64,000 nt of DNA. Source: Pedobacter sp. MC2016-24. Lineage in GTDB: Bacteria; Bacteroidota; Bacteroidia; Sphingobacteriales; Sphingobacteriaceae. Position numbers and translations under genes: made by a program. The stretch covers positions 1,054,001 through 1,118,000 of the forward strand of contig NZ_JADFBX010000001.1 of the NCBI RefSeq assembly GCF_015223055.1. The letters are read 5' to 3'. Positions 16,418 through 24,656 of the stretch are shown here, piece by piece; the stretch's first letter is position 1; each line of letters opens with the position of its first letter. Below the pieces are notes generated by a model that saw only the letters and a program-made list of their open reading frames with translations, searched no databases and was not told the DNA's origin.

Positions 16418-18412
16418 TTATTTTTTTAAAATTTTCATGGCGAAGCCGCCCCCCTGGGCCATAGCGATCGTCAATTTTTTATTTGCCGGAATGTCAATGG
16501 TTTCTTTTTGATAGTCGGAGGCGATTTTATTGGCATTGGAACCGTCTTTGTATATTTCGGCGATATAATTACCCGCATTAAGGAAAGAAAGATCCAGTTC
16601 CAGTTTTCGCGCATCCCAATTGGTTAAAGCCCCCAGGTACCAGGTATCTCCTTTTTGCCGGGCTATGGTAATGTATTTTCCAATCTCACCATTCAATGCT
16701 ACTGTATTGTCCCAGACTGTGGGGATGGCAGTAATGAAGTCGGTACACTCCTGTTCTTTCTCATAATTGACCGGGCTGTCACAAAGCATATTCAATGGAG
16801 ATTCAAAGATCACATACTCAGCCAGCTGCCTGCAACGCGTGCCCTGACTCATGGGTTCGTCATTGATCCCTCGGTGTGTGCGCTTTGTGGCATTTCGCAT
16901 TGCGCCCTGGGTATAGTCTACAGGCCCTGCCACCATGCGGATAAAAGGCATAGTCACATCGTAGGTTACCATATCCATTTCCGGCCCTGTCCATTTCATT
17001 TGTTCCAGACCATTTACAGCCTCATAATTGATCACATTCGGGTAAGTCCGGTTTAAACCTGTCGGTTTATAAGTCCCATGAAAATCAACAAGCATTTTAT
17101 GCCTCGCAGCAGTTTCCGCAGCACGGTAATGGAAATCAACCATAACCTGATCGTCCCTGTCCATAAAATCTATTTTAAAACCTTTAATCCCCATTGCAGC
17201 ATAGTGCCTGCAAACCTCCTCCATATCGCGCTCAAAAGCGTAATATCCAGCCCAAAGAATCAGGTCTACCTTTTTAGATTTGCCATAGGCAATCAGTTTC
17301 TTTAAATCGATCTCCGGAACCACCTGGAACAAATCTGCTTTGAGGTTAACAGCCCAGCCTTCATCCAAAATCACATATTCAATACCGTTTTTGGCTGCAA
17401 AATCGATGTAAGCCATATAGGTTTCATTGTTTACACCGGCCGTAAAATCTACATGGGAAAGTCCCCAATTGTTCCACCATTCCCAGGCCACTTTACCCGG
17501 TTTTATCCAGGAAAGGTCCTGCAGCTTTGAAGGTGCAGCAAGCTTGTAAACCATGTCGTTATCAGCAAGCGCTTTGTCTGACGCAGTTACAATCACGATG
17601 CGCCAGGGAAATTTCATCCCAGCTTTCGCCTTTGCGATATAGGGCATTCTTTTAGTAACCAATTGCTGCAGCCGATTGTGGCCGCCCTGTTCGGTTGAAG
17701 CCGGACGCGGCGCAAAATTGGATTGCAGCGTAGCCATTCCAGTAGCATTAATGAGGTACATGCCGGGATAACTTTCCAGATCTGCTTCGGCCAGACACAC
17801 CTTTTTTCCGCCCTCCAGGGCGACAACAAGTGGTGAAAAAGCCAGCTGGTCCTTGTTCATTTTACTGAGTGGCGTATACGTATAGGTATTTTCAAAAGAA
17901 TTGAAATATTGACCGTCCAGGTCTTTAGCTTTAGACTTTACATAAGGAATATACGCATCATAATCTTTCGGAAAATGGAATGTCGCCAGTTCATCCTTGA
18001 CTACAAAATCTTTTTTTCCGGTTGAAATGAAGCGGTAAGCAAGTCCCTCATTGTAGGCCCGGAAAACCAATCTGAAATCCGAGCTAAATTCTAATGTCAG
18101 CTCTTTGTATTCATCTTTGATCCGGCTTCTTTTATAAAAGTGTGCCGCTATTTCCTGATTTACCGATTGCAGCCTAGCCTGTTTAACTTTAGATCGGATC
18201 CCGAAATTTTTACCGTCCCCGAGCTGCATGCAAATGGCCGAAGGACTAAGCACCGGACTTCCCTCATGTGATACGCTGTAAGTAATGCTATCGCCAATAA
18301 GCACGTTCACCTGCAACTTCCCGTCCGGCGAACTGAGCTGATAAGGTTGTTGTGCAAATGCGGATGTCTGAATAAGCAACAGGAAAAACAGAAGCAAAGT
18401 GTATCGTTTCAT
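16418..18412 (-). CDS. GH97 retaining alpha-galactosidase candidate
   Basis: I place the start at 18412 (MKRYTLLLFF..., signal peptide to AFAQQ), giving 664 residues. A longer frame from 18478 would overlap the GH36 gene by 56 bp and put 22 odd residues before the signal peptide. The GH97 N-terminal beta-super-sandwich is followed by the barrel with VAWEWWNNWGLSH and ILDEGWAVNL. Asp415 in GFKIDFMDRDDQ is the nucleophile expected in the retaining GH97 branch (BtGH97b type), and Glu464 in INYEAVNG is its acid/base. Inverting SusB-type enzymes have Glu at the corresponding position. The predicted activity is thus alpha-galactosidase rather than alpha-glucosidase. It is second in the enzyme operon, 10 bp after GH36. 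Confidence 0.88.
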   Translation of the reverse strand: MKRYTLLLFFLLLIQTSAFAQQPYQLSSPDGKLQVNVLIGDSITYSVSHEGSPVLSPSAICMQLGDGKNFGIRSKVKQARLQSVNQEIAAHFYKRSRIKDEYKELTLEFSSDFRLVFRAYNEGLAYRFISTGKKDFVVKDELATFHFPKDYDAYIPYVKSKAKDLDGQYFNSFENTYTYTPLSKMNKDQLAFSPLVVALEGGKKVCLAEADLESYPGMYLINATGMATLQSNFAPRPASTEQGGHNRLQQLVTKRMPYIAKAKAGMKFPWRIVIVTASDKALADNDMVYKLAAPSKLQDLSWIKPGKVAWEWWNNWGLSHVDFTAGVNNETYMAYIDFAAKNGIEYVILDEGWAVNLKADLFQVVPEIDLKKLIAYGKSKKVDLILWAGYYAFERDMEEVCRHYAAMGIKGFKIDFMDRDDQVMVDFHYRAAETAARHKMLVDFHGTYKPTGLNRTYPNVINYEAVNGLEQMKWTGPEMDMVTYDVTMPFIRMVAGPVDYTQGAMRNATKRTHRGINDEPMSQGTRCRQLAEYVIFESPLNMLCDSPVNYEKEQECTDFITAIPTVWDNTVALNGEIGKYITIARQKGDTWYLGALTNWDARKLELDLSFLNAGNYIAEIYKDGSNANKIASDYQKETIDIPANKKLTIAMAQGGGFAMKILKK

Positions 18413-18422
18413 GATTTGGTAT

Positions 18423-20504
18423 TTATTTGAGGATTTCATATTTATACATGGCAAAGTCCCTGGTTTGGGGCAGTTCAATTTTTAAAGTGCCTTTATATCC
18501 GGTAGTCTGGATCATGGCTTTAGCACTTCCCAGTACAGGTGTACATTTGACCTTGGTGTGCTCCGGTAACCAGGTTTCCAGGACACCGATCTTATCCGGA
18601 TGATAAGCCCTGAAAAAAATAAAATATCCTTCCTGGCCTTTCAGGGATTGGAAGCCGCTCCAGGATTTGCCCGAGGGCTCCTCGCCTATCGGTAAAATGA
18701 TACCTGAGTGAAAGTCATGCTGAACCTTTTTATAGGCTGCTATCAGTCCTTTAACCTTCATGGCCTCTGCTGGTAGTGCACTGGCTTCAAACCAGGCCAG
18801 GGGCTGTCCGGCCATGGTACTTGCAAAAAGGTACTCAAAAGAGTAATTAGCGGGCGCAAACAAGTCATTGCCATACTTATCTACATTTCTCCATTTATTT
18901 AAAAATTCTACCTGAAGCTTTTCAGCCGGAACATATTTAGACAATTGCCATAGATTGCGTAATGTCCAATGGGGATAATAATTCTGCCAGTCGGTATACC
19001 TGTTTTCCAGAAAAATGTTACCGTATTCGGTAAGCATATGGTAGCCACCTCGACGGCCGGCTGTTGCATCCAGATTGAAAACAACCTCATTTTTTGTCAG
19101 TACCAATACCCGGTTGAACAGTTTGATGAGATTGGTTTCTGAGGCTTTATTGGGAATGGCCAGGCCATCAATCTTGAAAGTCCGAATGCCATAGGTTTCA
19201 TACAGTTTAACTATGGCTAAAGCATCTTTTTCCCAATCCGCATAATCATGCTGTACGCTGGGGTTAAACCAAAGGCAAATTTCAATACCAAGTTCTTTAC
19301 CACGCTTTATGATGGGATAAAGCCCATTTGGATATTTAATCGGATCGGGTTTCCAATAGTCCGGGTTGTCCCAGATGTTTTTAAAGGAACCTTTTGCCAG
19401 AGCCGAATTGGGACTTTTCCCAAGTTGCCATCCGTCATCTATCTGGAAATGGGTGATGCCCAACTTTGCAGCATTTTCTAACTCCAGCAGCGTAAACTTT
19501 TCATTTATTTTTGAATCCTGACTCCGGTCGCCCCAGGTATTCATCATCACCATTTCATCACGCCCGGGAAGTGATTTACGGATATTTTTCTGGTAGCTGC
19601 GCAAGGCTTTCAACTGATCCAGTTCGGTTCCTGTATATACACCAACTACACAAGTGTAAGCTTTACGCCATTCTTTTTCATTGATGTCAGCCGGACGAAG
19701 TCCCAGCCCGTTTACGGCAAAATGTCCAAACTCTGTGGTAAAATCCTGGCCGCTATAGGCCAATTGTACACTAGAACCTGGTGCTTCTTTCAAAAAGAAG
19801 AAACCAGCTTCTTTCTCCTGGTTATGCGCAAAAAGCAAATTCCCGCGATGCCCATTTTTCCGATAGGGAATAAACCGTTTTTCGGCCACCAGGTTGTTGT
19901 TCCAATCGGTTACGTCAAAAAATTCTACTGTTTTGCATTGCCAATGGAATCCTTCCAGTTTAACCTGGTCTAAAACTGGTATGGCTTGCCCGGAATTCAT
20001 GTCTTCCGTAAATTCTATATTCTTTCGATCGGCCAGATTACCGGCACGCTCTGTAACGACATCGCTAAGCCGTCCTTTCAGGTAAGTATCACATGCAATA
20101 GCCGGACTATGCTTAAAAATACGAAATACCCTTTGAACCTCAAGCGGCCCCAAGGTGTAGGTGACTGTTGTTTCCCAATGTACCGGCTGGATGGATGTTT
20201 CCGCGACTTCTCTACTATGGTAAACCGCGTTTGAAGCATCGGATATACTTTTGGAGATCAGGAAATCCGGAGCTTTATTTTTATTGATCCAGGATTGCCC
20301 AGACGATTTATCGGTCAGACTATGCGTAATCAGATTACCTTTGTTCCATATAAATTTACGCTCAATCAGACTGTTGCCAATGGTTAAAGTATCTTTAGCC
20401 AGGTGACTATAGTACTGATCCTGGGCGTACGCAGTGGGGAATAGGTTTACGGACAGGATAAATAAAAGTACTGATTTTAAATTAGTCACTGGATTGCTGC
20501 TCAT
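18423..20504 (-). CDS. GH36-like alpha-galactosidase candidate, first gene of the enzyme operon
   Basis: A 693-residue secreted protein (signal peptide to YAQDQ). An N-terminal beta-sandwich covers about 30-300 and a clan GH-D barrel follows: MNTWGDRSQD, FQIDDGWQLG (353-362), LGIEICLWFNPS, then Asp446 in RTFKIDGL as nucleophile and Asp505 in RYTDWQ as the likely acid/base. GH36 enzymes hydrolyse terminal alpha-galactosides; since the usual KWDMN motif is replaced by KIDG, the subfamily may differ and the sugar is less certain. The start ATG at 20504 is the last base triplet of the duplicated promoter block, giving a short leader of about 25 nt. Its promoter drives the seven-gene enzyme operon. 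Confidence 0.85.
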   Translation of the reverse strand: MSSNPVTNLKSVLLFILSVNLFPTAYAQDQYYSHLAKDTLTIGNSLIERKFIWNKGNLITHSLTDKSSGQSWINKNKAPDFLISKSISDASNAVYHSREVAETSIQPVHWETTVTYTLGPLEVQRVFRIFKHSPAIACDTYLKGRLSDVVTERAGNLADRKNIEFTEDMNSGQAIPVLDQVKLEGFHWQCKTVEFFDVTDWNNNLVAEKRFIPYRKNGHRGNLLFAHNQEKEAGFFFLKEAPGSSVQLAYSGQDFTTEFGHFAVNGLGLRPADINEKEWRKAYTCVVGVYTGTELDQLKALRSYQKNIRKSLPGRDEMVMMNTWGDRSQDSKINEKFTLLELENAAKLGITHFQIDDGWQLGKSPNSALAKGSFKNIWDNPDYWKPDPIKYPNGLYPIIKRGKELGIEICLWFNPSVQHDYADWEKDALAIVKLYETYGIRTFKIDGLAIPNKASETNLIKLFNRVLVLTKNEVVFNLDATAGRRGGYHMLTEYGNIFLENRYTDWQNYYPHWTLRNLWQLSKYVPAEKLQVEFLNKWRNVDKYGNDLFAPANYSFEYLFASTMAGQPLAWFEASALPAEAMKVKGLIAAYKKVQHDFHSGIILPIGEEPSGKSWSGFQSLKGQEGYFIFFRAYHPDKIGVLETWLPEHTKVKCTPVLGSAKAMIQTTGYKGTLKIELPQTRDFAMYKYEILK

Positions 20505-20535
20505 ATCTGGTTCGGCTATTATATCTGGTGTTTTA

Positions 20536-20543
20536 CAAAACTA
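20536..20543 (-). promoter_or_regulatory. -7 promoter element TAGTTTTG for the enzyme operon
   Basis: TAGTTTTG matches TAnnTTTG. Transcription should start near 20529, giving a leader of about 25 nt before the GH36 ATG at 20504. No -33 element is visible; the tandem repeat occupies that position. Confidence 0.65.
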
Positions 20544-20564
20544 AATACCAGATCCCTTTAGGAG

Positions 20565-20600
20565 GGTTCATTTTTGTACGGAAATGGTTCATTTTTGTAC
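20565..20600 (-). promoter_or_regulatory. Tandem activator-site candidates upstream of the enzyme operon
   Basis: Two identical copies of GTACAAAAATGAACC on the minus strand (20600-20586 and 20579-20565) with a 6-bp spacer CATTTC, so the period is 21 bp. The proximal copy ends 21 bp before the -7 box at 20536-20543, the same distance as in the susC promoter. These are the cleaner copies of the motif and probably define the consensus for the unknown PUL 1 regulator. Confidence 0.8.
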
Positions 20601-20727
20601 AGGAGAGCAGGTTTGTGTTGTGCAGGGTTGCCCAGTGCATCAGCATACCGGGCACACAAATGCGCTCTTATTCACTGGAACACAAGGCAATGTCTAATAT
20701 TTACTATGAGAATAGTTTAAATGGGCC

Positions 20728-20735
20728 TAGTTTTG
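20728..20735 (+). promoter_or_regulatory. -7 promoter element for the methionine aminopeptidase gene
   Basis: TAGTTTTG on the plus strand lies 24 bp before the ATG at 20760, with TATG 19 bp upstream as a near-match to the -33 element TTTG. It would give a leader of about 18 nt. The rest of 20601-20727 shows no feature I can name. Confidence 0.5.
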
Positions 20736-20759
20736 CGTCAAACTGAATGATATAGTGTT

Positions 20760-21518
20760 ATGGTGATCAAAACCGAAGAAGAGTTACAGGGCATCAGCCG
20801 CGTAAGTGAGGCCGTAGCCCTTACGCTGAAAAAAATGACTGAGTATGCACAGATAGGTTGCACGACCAAAGACATCGACGAATACGGAAGGGAGTTACTG
20901 GAAAAGCTTGGGGCAAAATCTGCGCCATTCGAAACTTATGCTTTTCCTGGTTACAGCTGCATCAGTGTCAATAATGAATTTGCACATGGCATTCCTTCAG
21001 ATCAGGTCATTCTGAAAAACGGCGACATCATCAACATTGATGTATCTGCAGAACTGGATGGCTTTTGGTCTGACAATGGCTGTTCCTTTATTGTCGGAGA
21101 AGACCTACAGGGTCTGCAACCCCTGATCGACACCTCAAAAGAAATACTACTGGAAGCCATTTCCCAGATTAGCGGTGGCATCAAAATTTCTGACATTGGA
21201 AAATTGATAGAAAACAAAGCAAAAAAAGCCGGATACACCGTGATCCGCGATTTAGCTGGTCACGGTGTTGGCCGAAGTTTACATGAAGAACCGGATGCCA
21301 TTGTAAATTACTTTGACCGTTACGACAAAAGGCGGTTCCGAAAGGATTCCGTTGTTGCCATTGAAACCTTCATCTCCACACAGTCGACTTCCATTAGAAC
21401 GGCCAAAGATGGCTGGGCATTCACAGGCAATCAAGGCGGATTTGTAGCCCAGCATGAACATACCATATTGATCACTTCCGGTAAGCCAATCATTTTGACA
21501 AAGGCAAACGGTATTTAG
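20760..21518 (+). CDS. map: Type I methionine aminopeptidase, stand-alone copy
   Basis: A 252-residue cytoplasmic enzyme of the M24 family, type I length, without the N-terminal zinc-finger extension. All active-site residues are present: His76 in EFAHGIP, metal ligands Asp94 (NIDVSA), Asp105 (WSDNG), His168 (AGHGVG), Glu202 (AIETF) and Glu233 (QHEHT). It cleaves the initiator Met from nascent proteins. Here it has its own promoter and lies between a PUL and an ankyrin operon, not in the ribosomal-protein/secY region where the housekeeping copy usually sits. It may therefore be a paralogue. The second-Asp region reads GFWSDNGCSF instead of the common GyhgDtsrTf, supporting a divergent branch. 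Confidence 0.92.
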   Translation: MVIKTEEELQGISRVSEAVALTLKKMTEYAQIGCTTKDIDEYGRELLEKLGAKSAPFETYAFPGYSCISVNNEFAHGIPSDQVILKNGDIINIDVSAELDGFWSDNGCSFIVGEDLQGLQPLIDTSKEILLEAISQISGGIKISDIGKLIENKAKKAGYTVIRDLAGHGVGRSLHEEPDAIVNYFDRYDKRRFRKDSVVAIETFISTQSTSIRTAKDGWAFTGNQGGFVAQHEHTILITSGKPIILTKANGI

Positions 21519-21530
21519 AACCACAAAGCA

Positions 21531-22502
21531 TTAAGAAGTAGCTCCGCCCATAAGCAATTGTTCAACAATTTCATTATAGCCTTTTACTGAAGCATAATGT
21601 AGTGCTGAATATTCGTTATTGTCTTTTTCGTCAAGGTTAGCACCGCGTTCAATAAGCAGGGCTGTCACGTCATTAAAGCCGCAAATGGCAGCAACAATGA
21701 GTGGCGTTTCACCTTCGTTGTTTTTACTGTTGATGTCCATTCCCTTTTCCAGGAGCAATTTAACGATTTCTTTGTTGCCCCTGCCGCTACTGTAATGCAA
21801 AGCGGTATTGCCGTCTAAACGTCTCAGCAGCATATCAGCACCGGCATCAAGTAAAATCCCGGCCACCCTGAGGTTGTTTTGTATACAAGCCAATACCAGA
21901 GCCGTATCTCCCTGGTCATTGTGTCCGTTGAGGTCAATTGAGGCTATTTTTAACAGTTCTTTAACCACTTCAGCCTCATTGTTCCATACAGCCTGATGGA
22001 GTGGTGTATTTCCCTGGCTGTCTTTTTCTGTCGTATCGCCAGCCAAAAAGGCGATGGTATCCCGCAATCCCCTGCTGGTTGCATAATCCAGCGCACTGTA
22101 TCCTTCATTATCCTTGATGCTTTTGTCTGCTCCTTTAGCAAGCAGGAATTTGGTAAACTCTGTTCTTCCATCTTTTATGGAATAAATCAAAGGGGTTTTC
22201 CCTTCTTTATCCGTTACATTGATGTCAGCTCCGCTATCCAGCAAAACGGCCACAATTTCTTTATTGCCACTTTGCGAGACCATATGTAAAGGCGTCATGC
22301 TTTGATTGTTTGCCAGATTGACATCAGCGCCACCTTCAACCAGAATTTTAACCACATCTCTTGCACCCTTCTGGCAAGCGTAAAACAAAGCCGTATTGCC
22401 CATGGCATCCCGTTTATCGAGGTTGATGCCGCCCCGCTTCATAAAGGTCTGAACAATTCCTTTCTGGTTGTTTTTACATGCGTTTAAAAAAATATTTTCC
22501 AT
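21531..22502 (-). CDS. Ankyrin-repeat protein (about nine repeats)
   Basis: A 323-residue protein made almost entirely of 33-residue ankyrin repeats. Successive units show the G-[ND]-T-[AP]-L-H/F start (GNTALFYAC, MTPLHMVS, GKTPLIYS, GNTPLHQA, GDTALVLAC, GNTALHYSS, GETPLIVAA, YSALHYAS) and the LL..GAD turn. There is no signal peptide or membrane segment, so it is probably a cytoplasmic protein-binding scaffold. It is last in a three-gene operon, 40 bp after the larger ankyrin gene, and convergent with map with only 12 bp between stop codons. Partners cannot be inferred. Confidence 0.88.
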   Translation of the reverse strand: MENIFLNACKNNQKGIVQTFMKRGGINLDKRDAMGNTALFYACQKGARDVVKILVEGGADVNLANNQSMTPLHMVSQSGNKEIVAVLLDSGADINVTDKEGKTPLIYSIKDGRTEFTKFLLAKGADKSIKDNEGYSALDYATSRGLRDTIAFLAGDTTEKDSQGNTPLHQAVWNNEAEVVKELLKIASIDLNGHNDQGDTALVLACIQNNLRVAGILLDAGADMLLRRLDGNTALHYSSGRGNKEIVKLLLEKGMDINSKNNEGETPLIVAAICGFNDVTALLIERGANLDEKDNNEYSALHYASVKGYNEIVEQLLMGGATS

Positions 22503-22542
22503 AGTAAGTATGTTTTAATTTGTAATTGAATGGCCTGTAAGC

Positions 22543-24000
22543 TTATTGTTTTTCCAGGATCCAGGCGACCAAAGGTTCATTATTCTGTGCTACGGCATAA
22601 TCCAGCGCAGATTTTTCTGCGTTGTCTTTTGCATCCAGCAATGGCTTTCCAAATTCCGCCAGTAATTCACAATAGGTTTTAGCAACCGATCGATCCGAGT
22701 TGTTCACCGCATACATCAATGCCGTTTTTCCATTTTTATCACGGAGCTCCGTAGAAGCACCTTGTTCCAGCAGCGTTAAAAAGTTTTTCTCTGCCCTTGA
22801 GGCATCCCCCAAGCCCAAATACATCAGTGGCGAAATCCCTTCGCGGTTCGTTTTGTTTACATCTGCATTTGCATAAATAGCTTCAGCTATAAGGACGGTT
22901 GCAATGGTATTGCCATTGTATAGCGGCAACCTGTCAGCATGTTTAGCTGCCAGCGTCAACAGCGTATTTTCATCATCATCCAAAAGTGAATTGATGTCAA
23001 AACCTGCTTCCAGATATGACTTCAGGATTCGTTCAAAAGTTTTACGTTCAAAATCTCCAAAGCCAGTGTTTACACTGGAGCTGGGCGTAAAAAGATATCT
23101 GAAAGGATGCCAGGACTTACTGTCGCGCAGCATTGGATCGGCTCCATTTTTAAGGAGTAAATCGGTACAATCGAAATCATGTTTCACCATGGTAATTGCC
23201 AGCGCGGTCATTCCATGGTGATTATCTCCAGCTTTGTCATAGGCTTCATTTAGGTTTTCCCCAAGCTGGATCAATGCCTTTAAAGCTCCGGCATCGCCAT
23301 AGATACAGGCCTGAAAAACATCCATACCGCCTGCCTGAAGATAGAGCTGGCCAGTGTTTTCGTCAGATAAATCCGCGCCATTCAACAACGCGCCGATTGC
23401 TTTCGATTTGTAACGAATGGCCACATCAATGGCTGTTTCTCCGATATTGTTCTTTTGATAAGGATCTGCTCCAAATTCCATGGCCAACAAAGCAAAAGTA
23501 ATAAACTGACTTAAGCGTTCCTCTGAAGCATATTGTGCTGCAATATGCAACAGAGTGTTTCCATTTCTATCGGTAAAATCTATTTTTGCCCCAATTTCCT
23601 GATAGGCCTGAAGCATTTCGGAGTACCCTGCCCTTGCGCCCAGCATCAAGGCGGTATCCCCCTCATTGTTTTTTCTTAAGGGGCTAACCTTGGCGGCCAG
23701 CAATTGCTTCGTGGTTTCATAAACCCTTTGTTCAGGTATCACATAGTTTCGCGCGTTTGGAGCCTGTGCCATAAGGTGTAGCAATGTGTTTCCATACCGA
23801 TCTTCTACCCTTGCCGCTACCCAGCCTTTAGCAATGAGCTGATCAAGCATCGCTACATTGGCAAAACCACATACTTGTTTCCAAATTTCCAGCTGCTGCT
23901 CTTCGTTAGCATCTTCTGCCACTTCATTGTACATACCGTTGATCTCCGGAAGTTCTTCGCCCTGCAAATAAGCGCGTTCTATGTCAAATAAATTTATCAT
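22543..24000 (-). CDS. Ankyrin-repeat protein, larger paralogue
   Basis: A 485-residue, apparently cytoplasmic protein. The repeats are more degenerate than in its neighbour but clear at YGNTLLHLMAQ, GDTALMLGA, GNTLLHIAAQ, IGETAIDVAI, GMTALAITM, ENTLLTLAA, GISPLMYLG and GKTALMYAV. An irregular helical N-terminus (about 1-65) precedes them. Its ATG overlaps the stop of the upstream TPR-like gene (ATGA at 23997-24000), which indicates translational coupling and a joint function. No enzymatic motif is seen. Confidence 0.85.
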   Translation of the reverse strand: MINLFDIERAYLQGEELPEINGMYNEVAEDANEEQQLEIWKQVCGFANVAMLDQLIAKGWVAARVEDRYGNTLLHLMAQAPNARNYVIPEQRVYETTKQLLAAKVSPLRKNNEGDTALMLGARAGYSEMLQAYQEIGAKIDFTDRNGNTLLHIAAQYASEERLSQFITFALLAMEFGADPYQKNNIGETAIDVAIRYKSKAIGALLNGADLSDENTGQLYLQAGGMDVFQACIYGDAGALKALIQLGENLNEAYDKAGDNHHGMTALAITMVKHDFDCTDLLLKNGADPMLRDSKSWHPFRYLFTPSSSVNTGFGDFERKTFERILKSYLEAGFDINSLLDDDENTLLTLAAKHADRLPLYNGNTIATVLIAEAIYANADVNKTNREGISPLMYLGLGDASRAEKNFLTLLEQGASTELRDKNGKTALMYAVNNSDRSVAKTYCELLAEFGKPLLDAKDNAEKSALDYAVAQNNEPLVAWILEKQ

Positions 24001-24518
24001 TCTGTTGAGGTATTTATCTTAGTCTTAGCAATTGTACATGCTTCAATTACATTCTTGCATTTTTCCATTCCAGGTAATGATGATAACCGCAGCACTTCCT
24101 GCCAGTTTTGAAGTTCCAGATGCAGGTCGACCAACAATCTGCGGATGCGCAATTTTACAATTGTCGAATGCAATGCAACTGCTGTTTCGTTTAGTGCCAG
24201 GTAATGATGATTACTTTGATACTCCTGTGTCAATAAGGGCTCTGGCAAATGGCCGGCCGACTGCGATGACCAGGAAGGTGCAGCGAGGAGCATTAGTGCT
24301 TCCTCCAATACGGCGATGGCTTTCTGATGTTCTTTGGCAAATACATGACAAAGGGCCATATTGTATAATAAGGAAGGAGATTGATTCTTTTTATCGTTAC
24401 GGAGCTGCGTAAAAGCAGCATAAGCCAGTGCCCATTGCGCCGTATTGAGGTAAACTAACCCATCGGCGAACAATTGATCGGGATGAAGTGCTGGTACTGT
24501 TTTATCGTTTATGAGCAT
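23997..24518 (-). CDS. Small helical TPR-like protein
   Basis: A 173-residue soluble protein and first gene of the ankyrin operon. Residues about 14-76 look like two tetratricopeptide helix pairs (ADGLVYLNTAQWALAYAAFTQL, then SLLYNMALCHVFAKEHQKAIAVLEEAL). The rest is helical and has no recognised domain. The 4-bp ATGA overlap with the ankyrin gene suggests the proteins are made in fixed proportion. A bound partner is likely, but the family is not identified. Confidence 0.7.
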   Translation of the reverse strand: MLINDKTVPALHPDQLFADGLVYLNTAQWALAYAAFTQLRNDKKNQSPSLLYNMALCHVFAKEHQKAIAVLEEALMLLAAPSWSSQSAGHLPEPLLTQEYQSNHHYLALNETAVALHSTIVKLRIRRLLVDLHLELQNWQEVLRLSSLPGMEKCKNVIEACTIAKTKINTSTE

Positions 24519-24548
24519 TGCTATGTATAAATCCTGGTTTAATTTGGT

Positions 24549-24560
24549 TGGTAATTACCA
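24549..24560. promoter_or_regulatory. 12-bp palindrome upstream of the TPR/ankyrin operon
   Basis: TGGTAATTACCA is a perfect dyad 31 bp before the ATG at 24518. Position and symmetry suit an operator for a dimeric regulator, but one 12-bp AT-rich palindrome can arise by chance. No clear -7 box was found beside it. Confidence 0.3.
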
Positions 24561-24601
24561 GGTAAAATACATTTCTAACGTCCATATTGTTTTTTTATTG
24601 G

Positions 24602-24647
24602 AAAAATAAATCACAATTGAATGAGATTAACCCATTCAATTGTGATT
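24602..24647 (-). terminator. Intrinsic terminator of PUL A
   Basis: A perfect 15-bp stem (24609-24623 with 24633-24647) and 9-nt loop, followed on the minus strand by TATTTTTC. It lies 10 bp after the stop codon of the phosphodiesterase gene and separates PUL A from the TPR/ankyrin operon. An A-run on the other side (T-run on plus) could make it work in both directions. Confidence 0.8.
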
Positions 24648-24656
24648 AAAAAAATG

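Larger units (their letters stand above)
20502..20600 (-). repeat. Promoter block copy 2 (matches 7509-7606)
   Basis: It is the partner of the block at 7509-7606, with identical layout: two 15-bp repeats, CCTCCTAA, the -7 box and a short leader with CCGAACCA. Here the block ends in the true start codon of the GH36 gene. No similarity continues beyond the ATG or beyond the distal repeat. Confidence 0.85.

Noticed and set aside
16418..18478. Longer GH97 frame starting at 18478
   Set aside because: It would overlap the GH36 gene by 56 bp and add 22 residues before a normal signal peptide; 18412 fits the operon spacing.
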